NCBI RefSeq assembly: GCF_014646135.1
Contig: NZ_BMMW01000002.1
Location: 1,116,001 to 1,180,000 of the forward strand
Direction of reading: 5' to 3'
DNA: 64,000 nucleotides
Origin: Nocardia camponoti
GTDB lineage: Bacteria; Actinomycetota; Actinomycetes; Mycobacteriales; Mycobacteriaceae
The position numbers were made by a program, and so were the translations under genes. The notes beneath the pieces are model-generated. The model did no database searches, was not told the DNA's origin, and saw nothing but the letters and a program-made list of their open reading frames with translations. This document shows positions 57,425 through 64,000 of the stretch, in pieces (position 1 is the first letter of the stretch; every line of letters starts with the position of its first letter).

Positions 57425-58594
57425 ATGCGAGAAGCTGTCATCGTCGAAGCGGTCCGCACGCCGATCGGCAAGGGAAAAGTGAACGGGGCGTTGCATGACG
57501 TGCACCCCGTCGACCTACTCGCCCACAGCCTGCGCGAAGTTGTCGAACGCACTGGAATCGACCCGGCGCTCATCGACGACGTCATCGGCGGAACCGTCAC
57601 CCAAGTTGGCGAGCAGGCCGCCAACGTGACTCGCCGCGCGATGCTCGCCGCTGGTTATCCGGAATCGGTGCCCGCGACGACCGTCGATCGACAGTGCGGC
57701 AGCAGTCAGCAGGCCATCCACTTCGCGGCGCAGGGTGTGATCGCAGGCGCGTACGACGTGGTTGTCGCAGCCGGGGTTGAGTCGATGGGTCGCGTACCGA
57801 TGGGCTCGAATCTCGTTGGCGCGACCGCCCTTTCGGGCGTCGCTTTCGCTGAGCGATACCCCGACGAGCTAGTCGGTCAGGGCATCAGCGCCGAATTGAT
57901 CGCGGCGAAATGGGGACTCACCCGCGCGCAGCTTGACGAGTTCGCGCTGGGCAGTCACGAAAAGGCCGCGCGCGCAACGAAAGACGGGCTTTTCACGAAC
58001 GAGCTTGCGCCGATCGCCGGGCTCGAAACCGACGAGGGCATTCGGGTCGGCTCGACGTTAGAAACGCTCGGGAAACTGCGCCCCGCGTACTTCGATCCGG
58101 CGATGGCTGAGCGGTTCCCGCAGATCGGTTGGGAGATCACGGCCGCGTCGGCGAGTCAGGTGAGCGACGGTAGCGCGGCGGTGCTGATCATGTCGGCCGA
58201 AAAGGCAGCTGAGCTGGGGTTACGCCCGCTGGCTCGCCTGCACAGTTTCGCCGTTGCTGGCGACGACCCGCTGCTCATGCTCACCGCGGTCATCCCCGCT
58301 ACGCGCAAGGTGCTGGCGAAGGCCGGCATGAGCATCGACGACATCGACCTGTTCGAAGTGAACGAGGCGTTCTCCCCTGTGGTGCTGGCTTGGGCGCAGG
58401 AAACTGGTGCTGACCTGGCGAAAGTCAATGTGAACGGCGGTGCGATCGCGATTGGTCACCCGTTGGGCGCATCTGGCGCGCGGCTCACAACGACGCTGGT
58501 CAACGCGCTGCACCAACGCGGTGCGCGCTTCGGTTTGCAGACGATGTGCGAGGCGGGCGGGTTGTCGAACGCGATGATTATCGAGGCGCTGTAG
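57425..58594 (+). CDS. Acetyl-CoA acetyltransferase/3-ketoacyl-CoA thiolase
   Basis: 389 aa. Catalyses CoA-dependent cleavage or condensation of 3-ketoacyl-CoA. Active-site Cys in DRQCGSSQQAIHFAAQ (near residue 90), AGVESMGRVPMG, VNEAFSPVVLAWA, and GGAIAIGHPLGASGARL with the catalytic His. The final catalytic segment is MCEAGGLSNAMIIEAL, where the usual C-x-G-G-G is C-E-A-G-G. AGGAGA precedes the ATG. Probably part of inducible fatty-acid or steroid side-chain use under the divergent HxlR regulator. Confidence 0.93.
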   Translation: MREAVIVEAVRTPIGKGKVNGALHDVHPVDLLAHSLREVVERTGIDPALIDDVIGGTVTQVGEQAANVTRRAMLAAGYPESVPATTVDRQCGSSQQAIHFAAQGVIAGAYDVVVAAGVESMGRVPMGSNLVGATALSGVAFAERYPDELVGQGISAELIAAKWGLTRAQLDEFALGSHEKAARATKDGLFTNELAPIAGLETDEGIRVGSTLETLGKLRPAYFDPAMAERFPQIGWEITAASASQVSDGSAAVLIMSAEKAAELGLRPLARLHSFAVAGDDPLLMLTAVIPATRKVLAKAGMSIDDIDLFEVNEAFSPVVLAWAQETGADLAKVNVNGGAIAIGHPLGASGARLTTTLVNALHQRGARFGLQTMCEAGGLSNAMIIEAL

Positions 58595-58618
58595 AAGCGT
58601 TGTCCTAGGCTCGGGCGG

Positions 58619-59581
58619 GTGATCACCGACCTTTTTGTGTACGCGATTCCGTTGCGCACTCGCTTTCGCGGGATCACCGTGCGCGAGGGGATGTTGGTGC
58701 GTGGCCCGCTCGGGTGGGGCGAATTCTGCCCCTTCCCCGAGTACGACGATCGCGAAGCTGCCGGGTGGTTGGCGACAGCGATTGAGCAGGCGGTAGTTGG
58801 GTGGCCGATGCCTGTGCGGGACCGGGTTGCGATCAATTGCATTGTGCCAGCGGTTGATCCGATCAAGGCCGCCGCTCTGGTGCGTGCGTCCGGGTGTGCG
58901 ACCGCGAAAGTGAAAGTGGCCGATCACCCGGACTCGCTCGCCGAAGACATTGCTCGCGTTGCCGCGGTGCGGGAAGCGCTTGGCGACGACGGCGCGGTGC
59001 GTATCGACGCGAATGCGGCCTGGGATGTGCCGACCGCCGTGCATCACCTCGCCGAATTAGACCGTGCCGCAAGCGGATTGCAGTACGCGGAGCAGCCGTG
59101 CGCGACGATTGAGGAACTTGCGCTCGTGCGCGCGGAGTCGTCGGTGCCGATCGCGGCCGACGAATCGATTCGGCGGGCGGAGGATCCGATGCGAGTGGCT
59201 GTCGCGGGGGCGGCCGACGTTGCCGTCTTGAAATGCACACCGTTGGGCGGTGTGCGGCGGTCGCTTGAAGTTGCCGCTGCGGCGGGCTTACCAGGCGTTA
59301 TTTCGTCGGCATTAGAGACGAGCGTCGGGCTGTCGGCGCAGTTGGCATTGGCTGGTGCGCTGCCATCGCTCGAATTCGCCTGCGGTCTCGGCACTCTCGC
59401 ACTCTTTGACGGCGACCTTGTCGATAATTCACTGCTTCCGGTCGACGGTTATCTCCCGGTGCCACTAACCCCACCCGACCCGTCACCTGCGCTTATGGAG
59501 AAATACGCCCACCCCGACTCTTCGCGCACTGAGTGGTGGTTACGTCGATACGACCGGGTCAGCGCCTTACTTGAGAAGTGA
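58619..59581 (+). CDS. menC: o-Succinylbenzoate synthase
   Basis: 320 aa from GTG 58619. Enolase-superfamily enzyme of menaquinone synthesis, dehydrating SHCHC to o-succinylbenzoate. Features: the lid region TRFRGITVREGMLVRGPLGW with FCPFPEYDD, the catalytic Lys pair in TAKVKV, metal ligands Asp in RIDANAAW, Glu in YAEQP and Asp in IAADES, and the second Lys in VAVLKCTPLGG. Short C-terminal capping sequence. 24 bases after the thiolase stop, so possibly cotranscribed. Other men genes are not in the window. Confidence 0.92.
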   Translation: MITDLFVYAIPLRTRFRGITVREGMLVRGPLGWGEFCPFPEYDDREAAGWLATAIEQAVVGWPMPVRDRVAINCIVPAVDPIKAAALVRASGCATAKVKVADHPDSLAEDIARVAAVREALGDDGAVRIDANAAWDVPTAVHHLAELDRAASGLQYAEQPCATIEELALVRAESSVPIAADESIRRAEDPMRVAVAGAADVAVLKCTPLGGVRRSLEVAAAAGLPGVISSALETSVGLSAQLALAGALPSLEFACGLGTLALFDGDLVDNSLLPVDGYLPVPLTPPDPSPALMEKYAHPDSSRTEWWLRRYDRVSALLEK

Positions 59582-59596
59582 AACGCGGCTGCTCCG

Positions 59597-59673
59597 TTGG
59601 TATTTTCGTGCAAGTTCGCGCATTGAGTGCCGAAAACCGCGGTTAAGCCCTCGAACGCGCACGAAAATGCCAT
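59597..59673. repeat. Dispersed inverted-repeat element, copy d
   Basis: TTGGTATTTTCGTGCAAGTT and the partner ending CACGAAAATGCCAT pair across about 30 bases, 15 bases after the menC stop. The loop differs from copies b and c but arms agree. Convergent-gene position again suggests a terminator role. Confidence 0.7.
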
Positions 59674-59926
59674 TTAATTAGCCCACGAAACGACACTTTG
59701 CGAGCCCGCCGACCGGGAAAAGCTATCCGGGCGCACTCAGCAAACTTTGGGGCCCGTTGCCAGACCGGCGCAGCCAACGACCTGGGCGAACCTCGCTGTC
59801 GCGCTGACCGTGGGTTCAGCCGACTTTCACCCCGGAGCGCATGGGTGGCGCGAGTGTCCGACCCACCCGGCGCACCCTTACCTGGGAATGCTTCGCTGGC
59901 GTACCCGCGCACCGACGTGCCAAGGC
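59674..59926. other. Gene-less interval before the metallohydrolase gene
   Basis: No supported gene. GGTTCAGCCGACTTTCACCCC near 59812-59834 resembles the 3' end of the downstream metallohydrolase gene (its last codons V-K-I-G and stop), suggesting a decayed partial duplication of that gene end. Confidence 0.45.
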
Positions 59927-60430
59927 TCAGCCGATCTTCACCCCACACCCCGCATAGGTCGCGCGAAGCAACAGCGCCGCTTCCGGCCCGACTACACCAT
60001 CAACCAATTCCACATAGCGCGAACAGAATTCGGGGCCGTGTGCCGCTTCCGTCCCCGTCGCCAAATGGTGCGCGAGTTCGTGCAAAACCACTAGTTCTCG
60101 CAAAGCCCAGCGACCATCACCCTGCACAGGAATCGCAAGCACCGCCGACTCAAGTTCATAATGCGCGGCAGAAACGCCTGCGCGCGCACGAACGCGAATC
60201 GCACCCGGATTCCATTGTGCGACAACCCAATTCAACGCGAGGACCCGATCGCAATAGTCCTGCACCGAATCAACCGATGCGAACCGGCGCTCTACCGTCA
60301 GCGTCAACTGCGATCCGAACACCTCGACGGTCCGAAATCCTGACTCGTCGGCCCGATCAAACGCCCCACGTACGAGCTGCTCAGCGTCATAAACCTTGGC
60401 CCGCTGCACGTCGCGCGGCCGTTCACCCAC
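59927..60430 (-). CDS. Putative zinc metallohydrolase (TIGR04338-like)
   Basis: 167 aa from GTG 60430 (an internal GTG at 60406 is possible). The active site LHELAHHL is an H-E-x-x-H zinc motif with a third ligand in AAHGPEFC. The start DVQRAKVYDAEQLVRGAFD is the family's usual N-terminus. Family members occur across Mycobacteriales beside DUF2786 genes, as here, where the two overlap by 8 bases. Substrate unknown. Frames extending to 60547 lie within the DUF2786 gene. Confidence 0.82.
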   Translation of the reverse strand: MGERPRDVQRAKVYDAEQLVRGAFDRADESGFRTVEVFGSQLTLTVERRFASVDSVQDYCDRVLALNWVVAQWNPGAIRVRARAGVSAAHYELESAVLAIPVQGDGRWALRELVVLHELAHHLATGTEAAHGPEFCSRYVELVDGVVGPEAALLLRATYAGCGVKIG

Positions 60431-61514
60431 CCAACTGCCCCTTCGCACCAGGCAGTTCCGGCGACATCCCCAATCGCGCCGATCGCCCCGCCTTATCCCC
60501 CGCCCGGCGCGCCGCCGCCGAATGTCCCGTCGACGCCTGCGGACCACGCCACGTCCCCCGCGCCTCCGACGTCGCGCGGTAGAAGTCCGTCAACGCGACC
60601 TCTTTATCCCGCAACGCCAACGCCGTCTCCGCCCCAGACGCCCCCGCCGACCCGGCACCATCCCGGTCCGACGTACCGAACCCTGCCCCACGCTCCTGAC
60701 CTGCGGCCCCAAACTCCGCTCCGCCGTCCAGCCCCGCGGCCCCTGGCCCTCCCCTGCCATCCCGACGCGACGCGCCGAACTCCGCCCCGCGGTCCTGACC
60801 TGCGGAACCATCTCCCCCCGAAGCGCCCGGCTCCGGCCCACCACCTTGACCAAAGGAGCCTTCCGCGCCACCCCGACGGCTCACCCCAGCACCAGACCCC
60901 GCAGCACCCGGAACACCCCCCGTCTCCTCCGCAACAACCTCAGCCCGCGCTTCCGCCAACCGCACCCCAACCCGCGACGCGAACGCCATCTGAAAGTTCA
61001 GCCGCGCCGTCACCGCGGCAACCGGCGCCTCAACCCGACGCCGCACCGTACGGCCAAACCGCTTCTCCACCACCACTTTTGACACCGTCGCCTCGCGATA
61101 AGCACCAGACTTGATGAAGTGATCCGAAGCCCGCACCATCTGCACGATCAGCGACGCGTACAGCGCCTCGCAGGCGTCGATGTCGGCGGCGAACCCGTAC
61201 GCGTACACCTGCGTGGACGTGCGCGCGACATCGCAGCGCACATCATTCGCCGAAGCGATCGCCACAAATAACTGCACATACGTGCGCAATCCTTTGCGGC
61301 CCGCTTCGCCAATCGGAATGATCCGCTGAATCGGCGTCGCGCGCTTTTCGCGGCCCGCGATGTGCGAGCGCGCGACGGCCAAGTCGATCGACGATTTCGT
61401 GGCAAGTCGCTGCGCAGCGGCCATAAACGCCTCGGCCTCGTGCTCGTTGTCGGTGGCTTCGGCCTTGCGTAGGAGCCCGCCGATTCGGGTGAGCATGCGG
61501 TCGGGTGCGGACAC
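60423..61514 (-). CDS. DUF2786-domain protein with a low-complexity insertion
   Basis: 363 aa. N-terminal DUF2786: MLTRIGGLLRKAEATDNEHE then AFMAAAQRLATKSSIDLAVA. A middle conserved domain follows (TPIQRIIPIGEAGRKGLRTY, NDVRCDVARTSTQVYAYGFA) with a helical part to about residue 195. Residues about 200-300 are an unusual Gly/Ala/Asp/Arg repeat (QDRGAEFGASRRDG and variants three or more times). The conserved tail ALALRDKEVALTDFYRATSE resumes after it. Role unknown; coupled to the metallohydrolase. Confidence 0.8.
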   Translation of the reverse strand: MSAPDRMLTRIGGLLRKAEATDNEHEAEAFMAAAQRLATKSSIDLAVARSHIAGREKRATPIQRIIPIGEAGRKGLRTYVQLFVAIASANDVRCDVARTSTQVYAYGFAADIDACEALYASLIVQMVRASDHFIKSGAYREATVSKVVVEKRFGRTVRRRVEAPVAAVTARLNFQMAFASRVGVRLAEARAEVVAEETGGVPGAAGSGAGVSRRGGAEGSFGQGGGPEPGASGGDGSAGQDRGAEFGASRRDGRGGPGAAGLDGGAEFGAAGQERGAGFGTSDRDGAGSAGASGAETALALRDKEVALTDFYRATSEARGTWRGPQASTGHSAAARRAGDKAGRSARLGMSPELPGAKGQLGG

Positions 61515-61653
61515 CCCGTAGAGCCTACCGAGCGCCGATTACTCCCAACTGTTCGCCGAGACTCCTCAGACGCGCCCGCTCAGCCCGTGTATGTTGACCC
61601 CTGCACCCGCACAGGTGTGCTGCTGCTCACGTCTTGACCCTGGAGTGTCCGCG

Positions 61654-62931
61654 ATGGCCTTGAAGTTTGTCCCTAGAGCGACGATGGCTGCTGCCTCGAT
61701 TGCGCTGCTCACCGCGTCGTTCGCAAGCGGCTGCTCAAGCGACTCCGGCGGTAACGCGCTTGAGTCGAACCTGACCGGTCGCGGGCCGATCACCTACGTC
61801 GAAGGTAAGGACACCACCGAGACCGGTGTCGTTCGTCAGCTGATCGACCGTTGGAACGCCGCGCACCCGAACGAACAGGTGACCTACAAGGAGCAGTCGG
61901 CCGACGGCACCCAGCAGCACGACGACCTAGCCGAGCACTTCCGCGCGAAGCAGGACGGCTACGACGTTGTCGCCCTCGACGTGCCGTGGACCGCCGAATT
62001 CGCCGCCAAGGGCTGGGTCCAGCCGCTTGAAGGCAACTTCGCGATCGACACCGCGCCGCTGCTCGCGCCGACCGTCGCCAGCGCCACCTACAACGGCAAG
62101 CTGTACGCGGCACCGAAGAACACCAACGGTGGCCTGCTGTACTACCGCAAGGACATGGTTTCCGAGGCACCGAAGACCTGGAGCGAAATGCTCGGTCAGT
62201 GCCAGGTTGCCCGCGACAACAACGTTGGTTGCTACGCCGGTCAGCTCGCGCCTTACGAGGGCCTGACCGTGAACACTTCCGAGGTCATCAACGCTTTCGG
62301 CGGCAGCTTCGTCGGTGCCGACGGCAAGACCCCGACCGTCAACAGCCCGCAGTCCAAGGCTGGCCTGAAGGTGCTCGTCGACGCCTACAAGAGCGGCGAC
62401 ATCCCCAAGGAAGCCATCACCTTCAAGGAAGGTGAAAGCGCGAGCGCGTTCCAGACCGGCAAGCTGCTGTTCCTGCGCAACTGGCCTTACCTTTACGCCC
62501 AGGCCAACGCTGACGGTTCGGCGGTCAAGGACAAGTTCGGCGTCGCCCCGCTGCCCGGCAACACCGGCACCGGAGCGTCGACCCTCGGTGGTTACAACGC
62601 CGCGATCAGCGCGTACTCGAAGAACAAGGCGACCGCGTCGGACTTCGTTCGCTACCTGATCAGCGAAGAGGCGCAGCAGATCATCGCCGCGGGCGCGCTG
62701 CCGCCCGTGCGTGCCTCGCTGTACGACGACCCGGCCCTGATCGCCAAGATGCCGTACCTGCCCGCGCTCAAGGAATCCATCGCGTCGGCTGTCCCGCGTC
62801 CGGTCACCCCGTTCTACCCGGCGGTGTCGAAGGCGATCCAGGACAACGCTTATGCTGCCCTCAACGGCACTAAGTCCGTCGACGAAGCGGTCGCCGGCAT
62901 GCAAAAGGGCATCGAGACCGCCGGTTCGTAG
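61654..62931 (+). CDS. lpqY: Trehalose-binding lipoprotein of the LpqY-SugABC importer
   Basis: 425 aa from ATG 61654 (GGAG upstream). Signal peptide and lipobox ASFASGCSSD. Extracellular sugar-binding protein family 1: ITYVEGKDTTETGVVRQLID, DVVALDVPWTAEFAAKGWVQ, LYAAPKNTNGGLLYYRKDMV, FQTGKLLFLRNWPYLYAQ, and TLGGYNAAISAYSKNKATAS. Followed by sugA, matching the mycobacterial trehalose-recycling operon. Trehalose specificity is inferred from this similarity and context. Confidence 0.88.
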   Translation: MALKFVPRATMAAASIALLTASFASGCSSDSGGNALESNLTGRGPITYVEGKDTTETGVVRQLIDRWNAAHPNEQVTYKEQSADGTQQHDDLAEHFRAKQDGYDVVALDVPWTAEFAAKGWVQPLEGNFAIDTAPLLAPTVASATYNGKLYAAPKNTNGGLLYYRKDMVSEAPKTWSEMLGQCQVARDNNVGCYAGQLAPYEGLTVNTSEVINAFGGSFVGADGKTPTVNSPQSKAGLKVLVDAYKSGDIPKEAITFKEGESASAFQTGKLLFLRNWPYLYAQANADGSAVKDKFGVAPLPGNTGTGASTLGGYNAAISAYSKNKATASDFVRYLISEEAQQIIAAGALPPVRASLYDDPALIAKMPYLPALKESIASAVPRPVTPFYPAVSKAIQDNAYAALNGTKSVDEAVAGMQKGIETAGS

Positions 62932-62975
62932 CGTCACCAGCAGCGGACCCGACCAGACCGTAGGAGAGTTAGACG

Positions 62976-64000
62976 GTGTCGGATCCTTCGGGAGCCAAAC
63001 AGCGTGAAAGGAGCCGATCGCGTCGCGTTTACGACGCGATCGTGCACCTGATTAGCGCGATCCTCTTCGCACTAACGCATCCCCAGCAGACCGGACGTGC
63101 ATGCTACCGCGCGTTTCGGGCCGAAATGCAGCGGTCGGGCAAGGCGTGGCTGTTCATCTTGCCGGTGCTCGTCGCGTTGGCGCTGGTCATTGGCTACCCG
63201 GTAGCTTCGGCCGTCATCATGTCCTTCCAGAAGGACTCGGGCATCGACCCAGCGACGGGCATGTTCGTCGAAGGCGGCAACGCTGGGTTCAGCAACTACA
63301 CGCATTGGCTTTTCCAGCAATGCAATACGCCCGGCGGGCTGATCGATTGCCCGACCGGCACGCTCGGTTCGCAATTCTGGGCGGCGGTCGGGATCACGCT
63401 GTTTTTCGCCGTCATCACCGTGACACTCGAGGCGACGCTTGGCCTCGGCATGGCGATGGTGATGGGCAAGTCGTTCCGTGGGCGCGCGTTGCTGCGCGCC
63501 GCGGTGCTGATTCCGTGGGCGATTCCCACCGCCGTCACCGCGCGGCTGTGGGAGTTCATGTTCCAGTACGACGGCGTGGTCAACCGCGTGCTCGGCACCC
63601 ACATTTTGTGGACGACCGACCCGTGGGCGTCGCGTTTCGCTGTCGTCCTCGCCGACGTATGGAAGACGACGCCCTTCATGGCCCTGTTGCTTTTGGCTGG
63701 GCTGCAAGTGATTCCGGCCGACGTCTACGAGGCGGCGAAGGTCGACGGCGCGTCAGCGTGGCAGCGATTCATTCGAATTACGTTGCCGCTCTTGAAGCCA
63801 GCGCTGCTTGTCGCGATCCTGTTCCGCACGATGGACGCGCTGCGCATGTACGACCTACCCGCGATCATGATGCTCGGCAATCCGTCGACGACGACGCTGT
63901 CGATCCTCGTTGTTGACCAGACGCGTTCGGGCACCAACAGTGCCGCCGCGTTGTCGACGATTACCTTCCTGCTGGTGTTCGCGATCGCATTCGTGCTCGT
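62976..64000 (+). CDS. sugA: Trehalose ABC transporter permease SugA, 3'-truncated by the window edge
   Basis: Frame open from GTG 62976 (AGGAGA 8 bases upstream) to the last base; about 341 residues visible. It encodes a basic N-terminus, a first span AWLFILPVLVALALVIGYPV, a large extracytoplasmic loop with two Cys (QQCNTPGGLIDCPTG), further spans, and the EAA loop EAAKVDGASAWQRFIRITLP that docks the ATPase. 44 bases after lpqY. The remaining C-terminus and probably sugB and sugC lie outside. Confidence 0.9.
   Translation, partial: MSDPSGAKQRERSRSRRVYDAIVHLISAILFALTHPQQTGRACYRAFRAEMQRSGKAWLFILPVLVALALVIGYPVASAVIMSFQKDSGIDPATGMFVEGGNAGFSNYTHWLFQQCNTPGGLIDCPTGTLGSQFWAAVGITLFFAVITVTLEATLGLGMAMVMGKSFRGRALLRAAVLIPWAIPTAVTARLWEFMFQYDGVVNRVLGTHILWTTDPWASRFAVVLADVWKTTPFMALLLLAGLQVIPADVYEAAKVDGASAWQRFIRITLPLLKPALLVAILFRTMDALRMYDLPAIMMLGNPSTTTLSILVVDQTRSGTNSAAALSTITFLLVFAIAFVL

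Noticed and set aside
1..64000. tRNA, rRNA or riboswitch genes
   Set aside because: None could be recognised by eye in the intergenic regions, and no T-box leader is seen upstream of leuS; short RNAs could still be missed without a covariance search.

Overview
The window is high-GC actinobacterial chromosome, most likely from Mycobacteriales (the mycolate group, e.g. Nocardia, Gordonia, Rhodococcus or Mycobacterium relatives). The evidence is the mix of families: EspG, a PPE-like protein and WXG100 proteins (type VII secretion), a 19-kDa LpqH-type lipoprotein, DUF3558 lipoproteins, LpqY-SugA trehalose uptake, a glucosylglycerate hydrolase, and two enzymes of F420-dependent families. The order YqgE, small membrane protein, leuS resembles the Rv0038-to-leuS neighbourhood of M. 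tuberculosis as I remember it. Genus and species cannot be named from sequence alone. I saw no rRNA or tRNA genes and no CRISPR array.

0-17.9 kb is mostly ordinary core and semi-core genome: the 3' part of aroQ, a DDN-like reductase, an ABC exporter with its XRE regulator, an imine-reductase-like enzyme with a divergent HxlR regulator, an Rpn-type nuclease-like protein, glycerate kinase, GNAT, an acyltransferase, YqgE, a DrrAB-type exporter headed by an EXLDI protein, leuS, a polysaccharide deacetylase, an SDR and the glucosylglycerate hydrolase.

17.9-24.3 kb is one tightly coupled minus-strand operon of type VII secretion cargo and accessory genes (PPE-like protein, EspG chaperone, small helical proteins, DUF3558 lipoprotein, YbaB-like protein, DUF1023 alpha/beta hydrolase, lipoprotein) without any Ecc core gene. 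24.4-25.3 kb holds two orphan antitoxin-like genes and an XRE regulator.

25.4-40.3 kb is an accessory island. It contains a type I restriction-modification operon (hsdM-hsdS-hsdR), a WXG100-led toxin/immunity cassette flanked by 143-bp direct repeats that copy the hsdM promoter and start, a graveyard of immunity-gene fragments, a toxin-antitoxin pair whose toxin is fused in frame to an unrelated domain, and a 623-aa HTH/degenerate-methylase/TRD-like protein. The palindrome CTGATAA-N6-TTATCAG occurs upstream of hsdM, in the duplicated repeat and upstream of the 623-aa gene, which suggests a shared regulon.

40.3-44.8 kb carries exported proteins: a DUF4352 protein, a small secreted protein, a PhoX-type phosphatase, a membrane protein and the LpqH-like lipoprotein. 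45-51 kb is a four-gene locus: two unrecognised proteins, a TPR protein and a CHAT caspase-like protease, the last flanked on both sides by minisatellite-like repeats. This locus and the EXLDI/RHH promoter architecture are the best candidates for something not yet described.

51.9-64 kb returns to housekeeping and transport: a His-rich metal-binding protein, an amino-acid ABC importer with fused binding protein and permease, an LLM oxidoreductase, a MsiK/SugC-type ATPase, an HxlR/thiolase divergent pair, menC, a metallohydrolase with a DUF2786 protein, and lpqY-sugA running off the end. A dispersed inverted-repeat element with ends near TGGCATTTTCGTGCA is present four times in intergenic or gene-end positions (15.1, 51.5, 51.7 and 59.6 kb).
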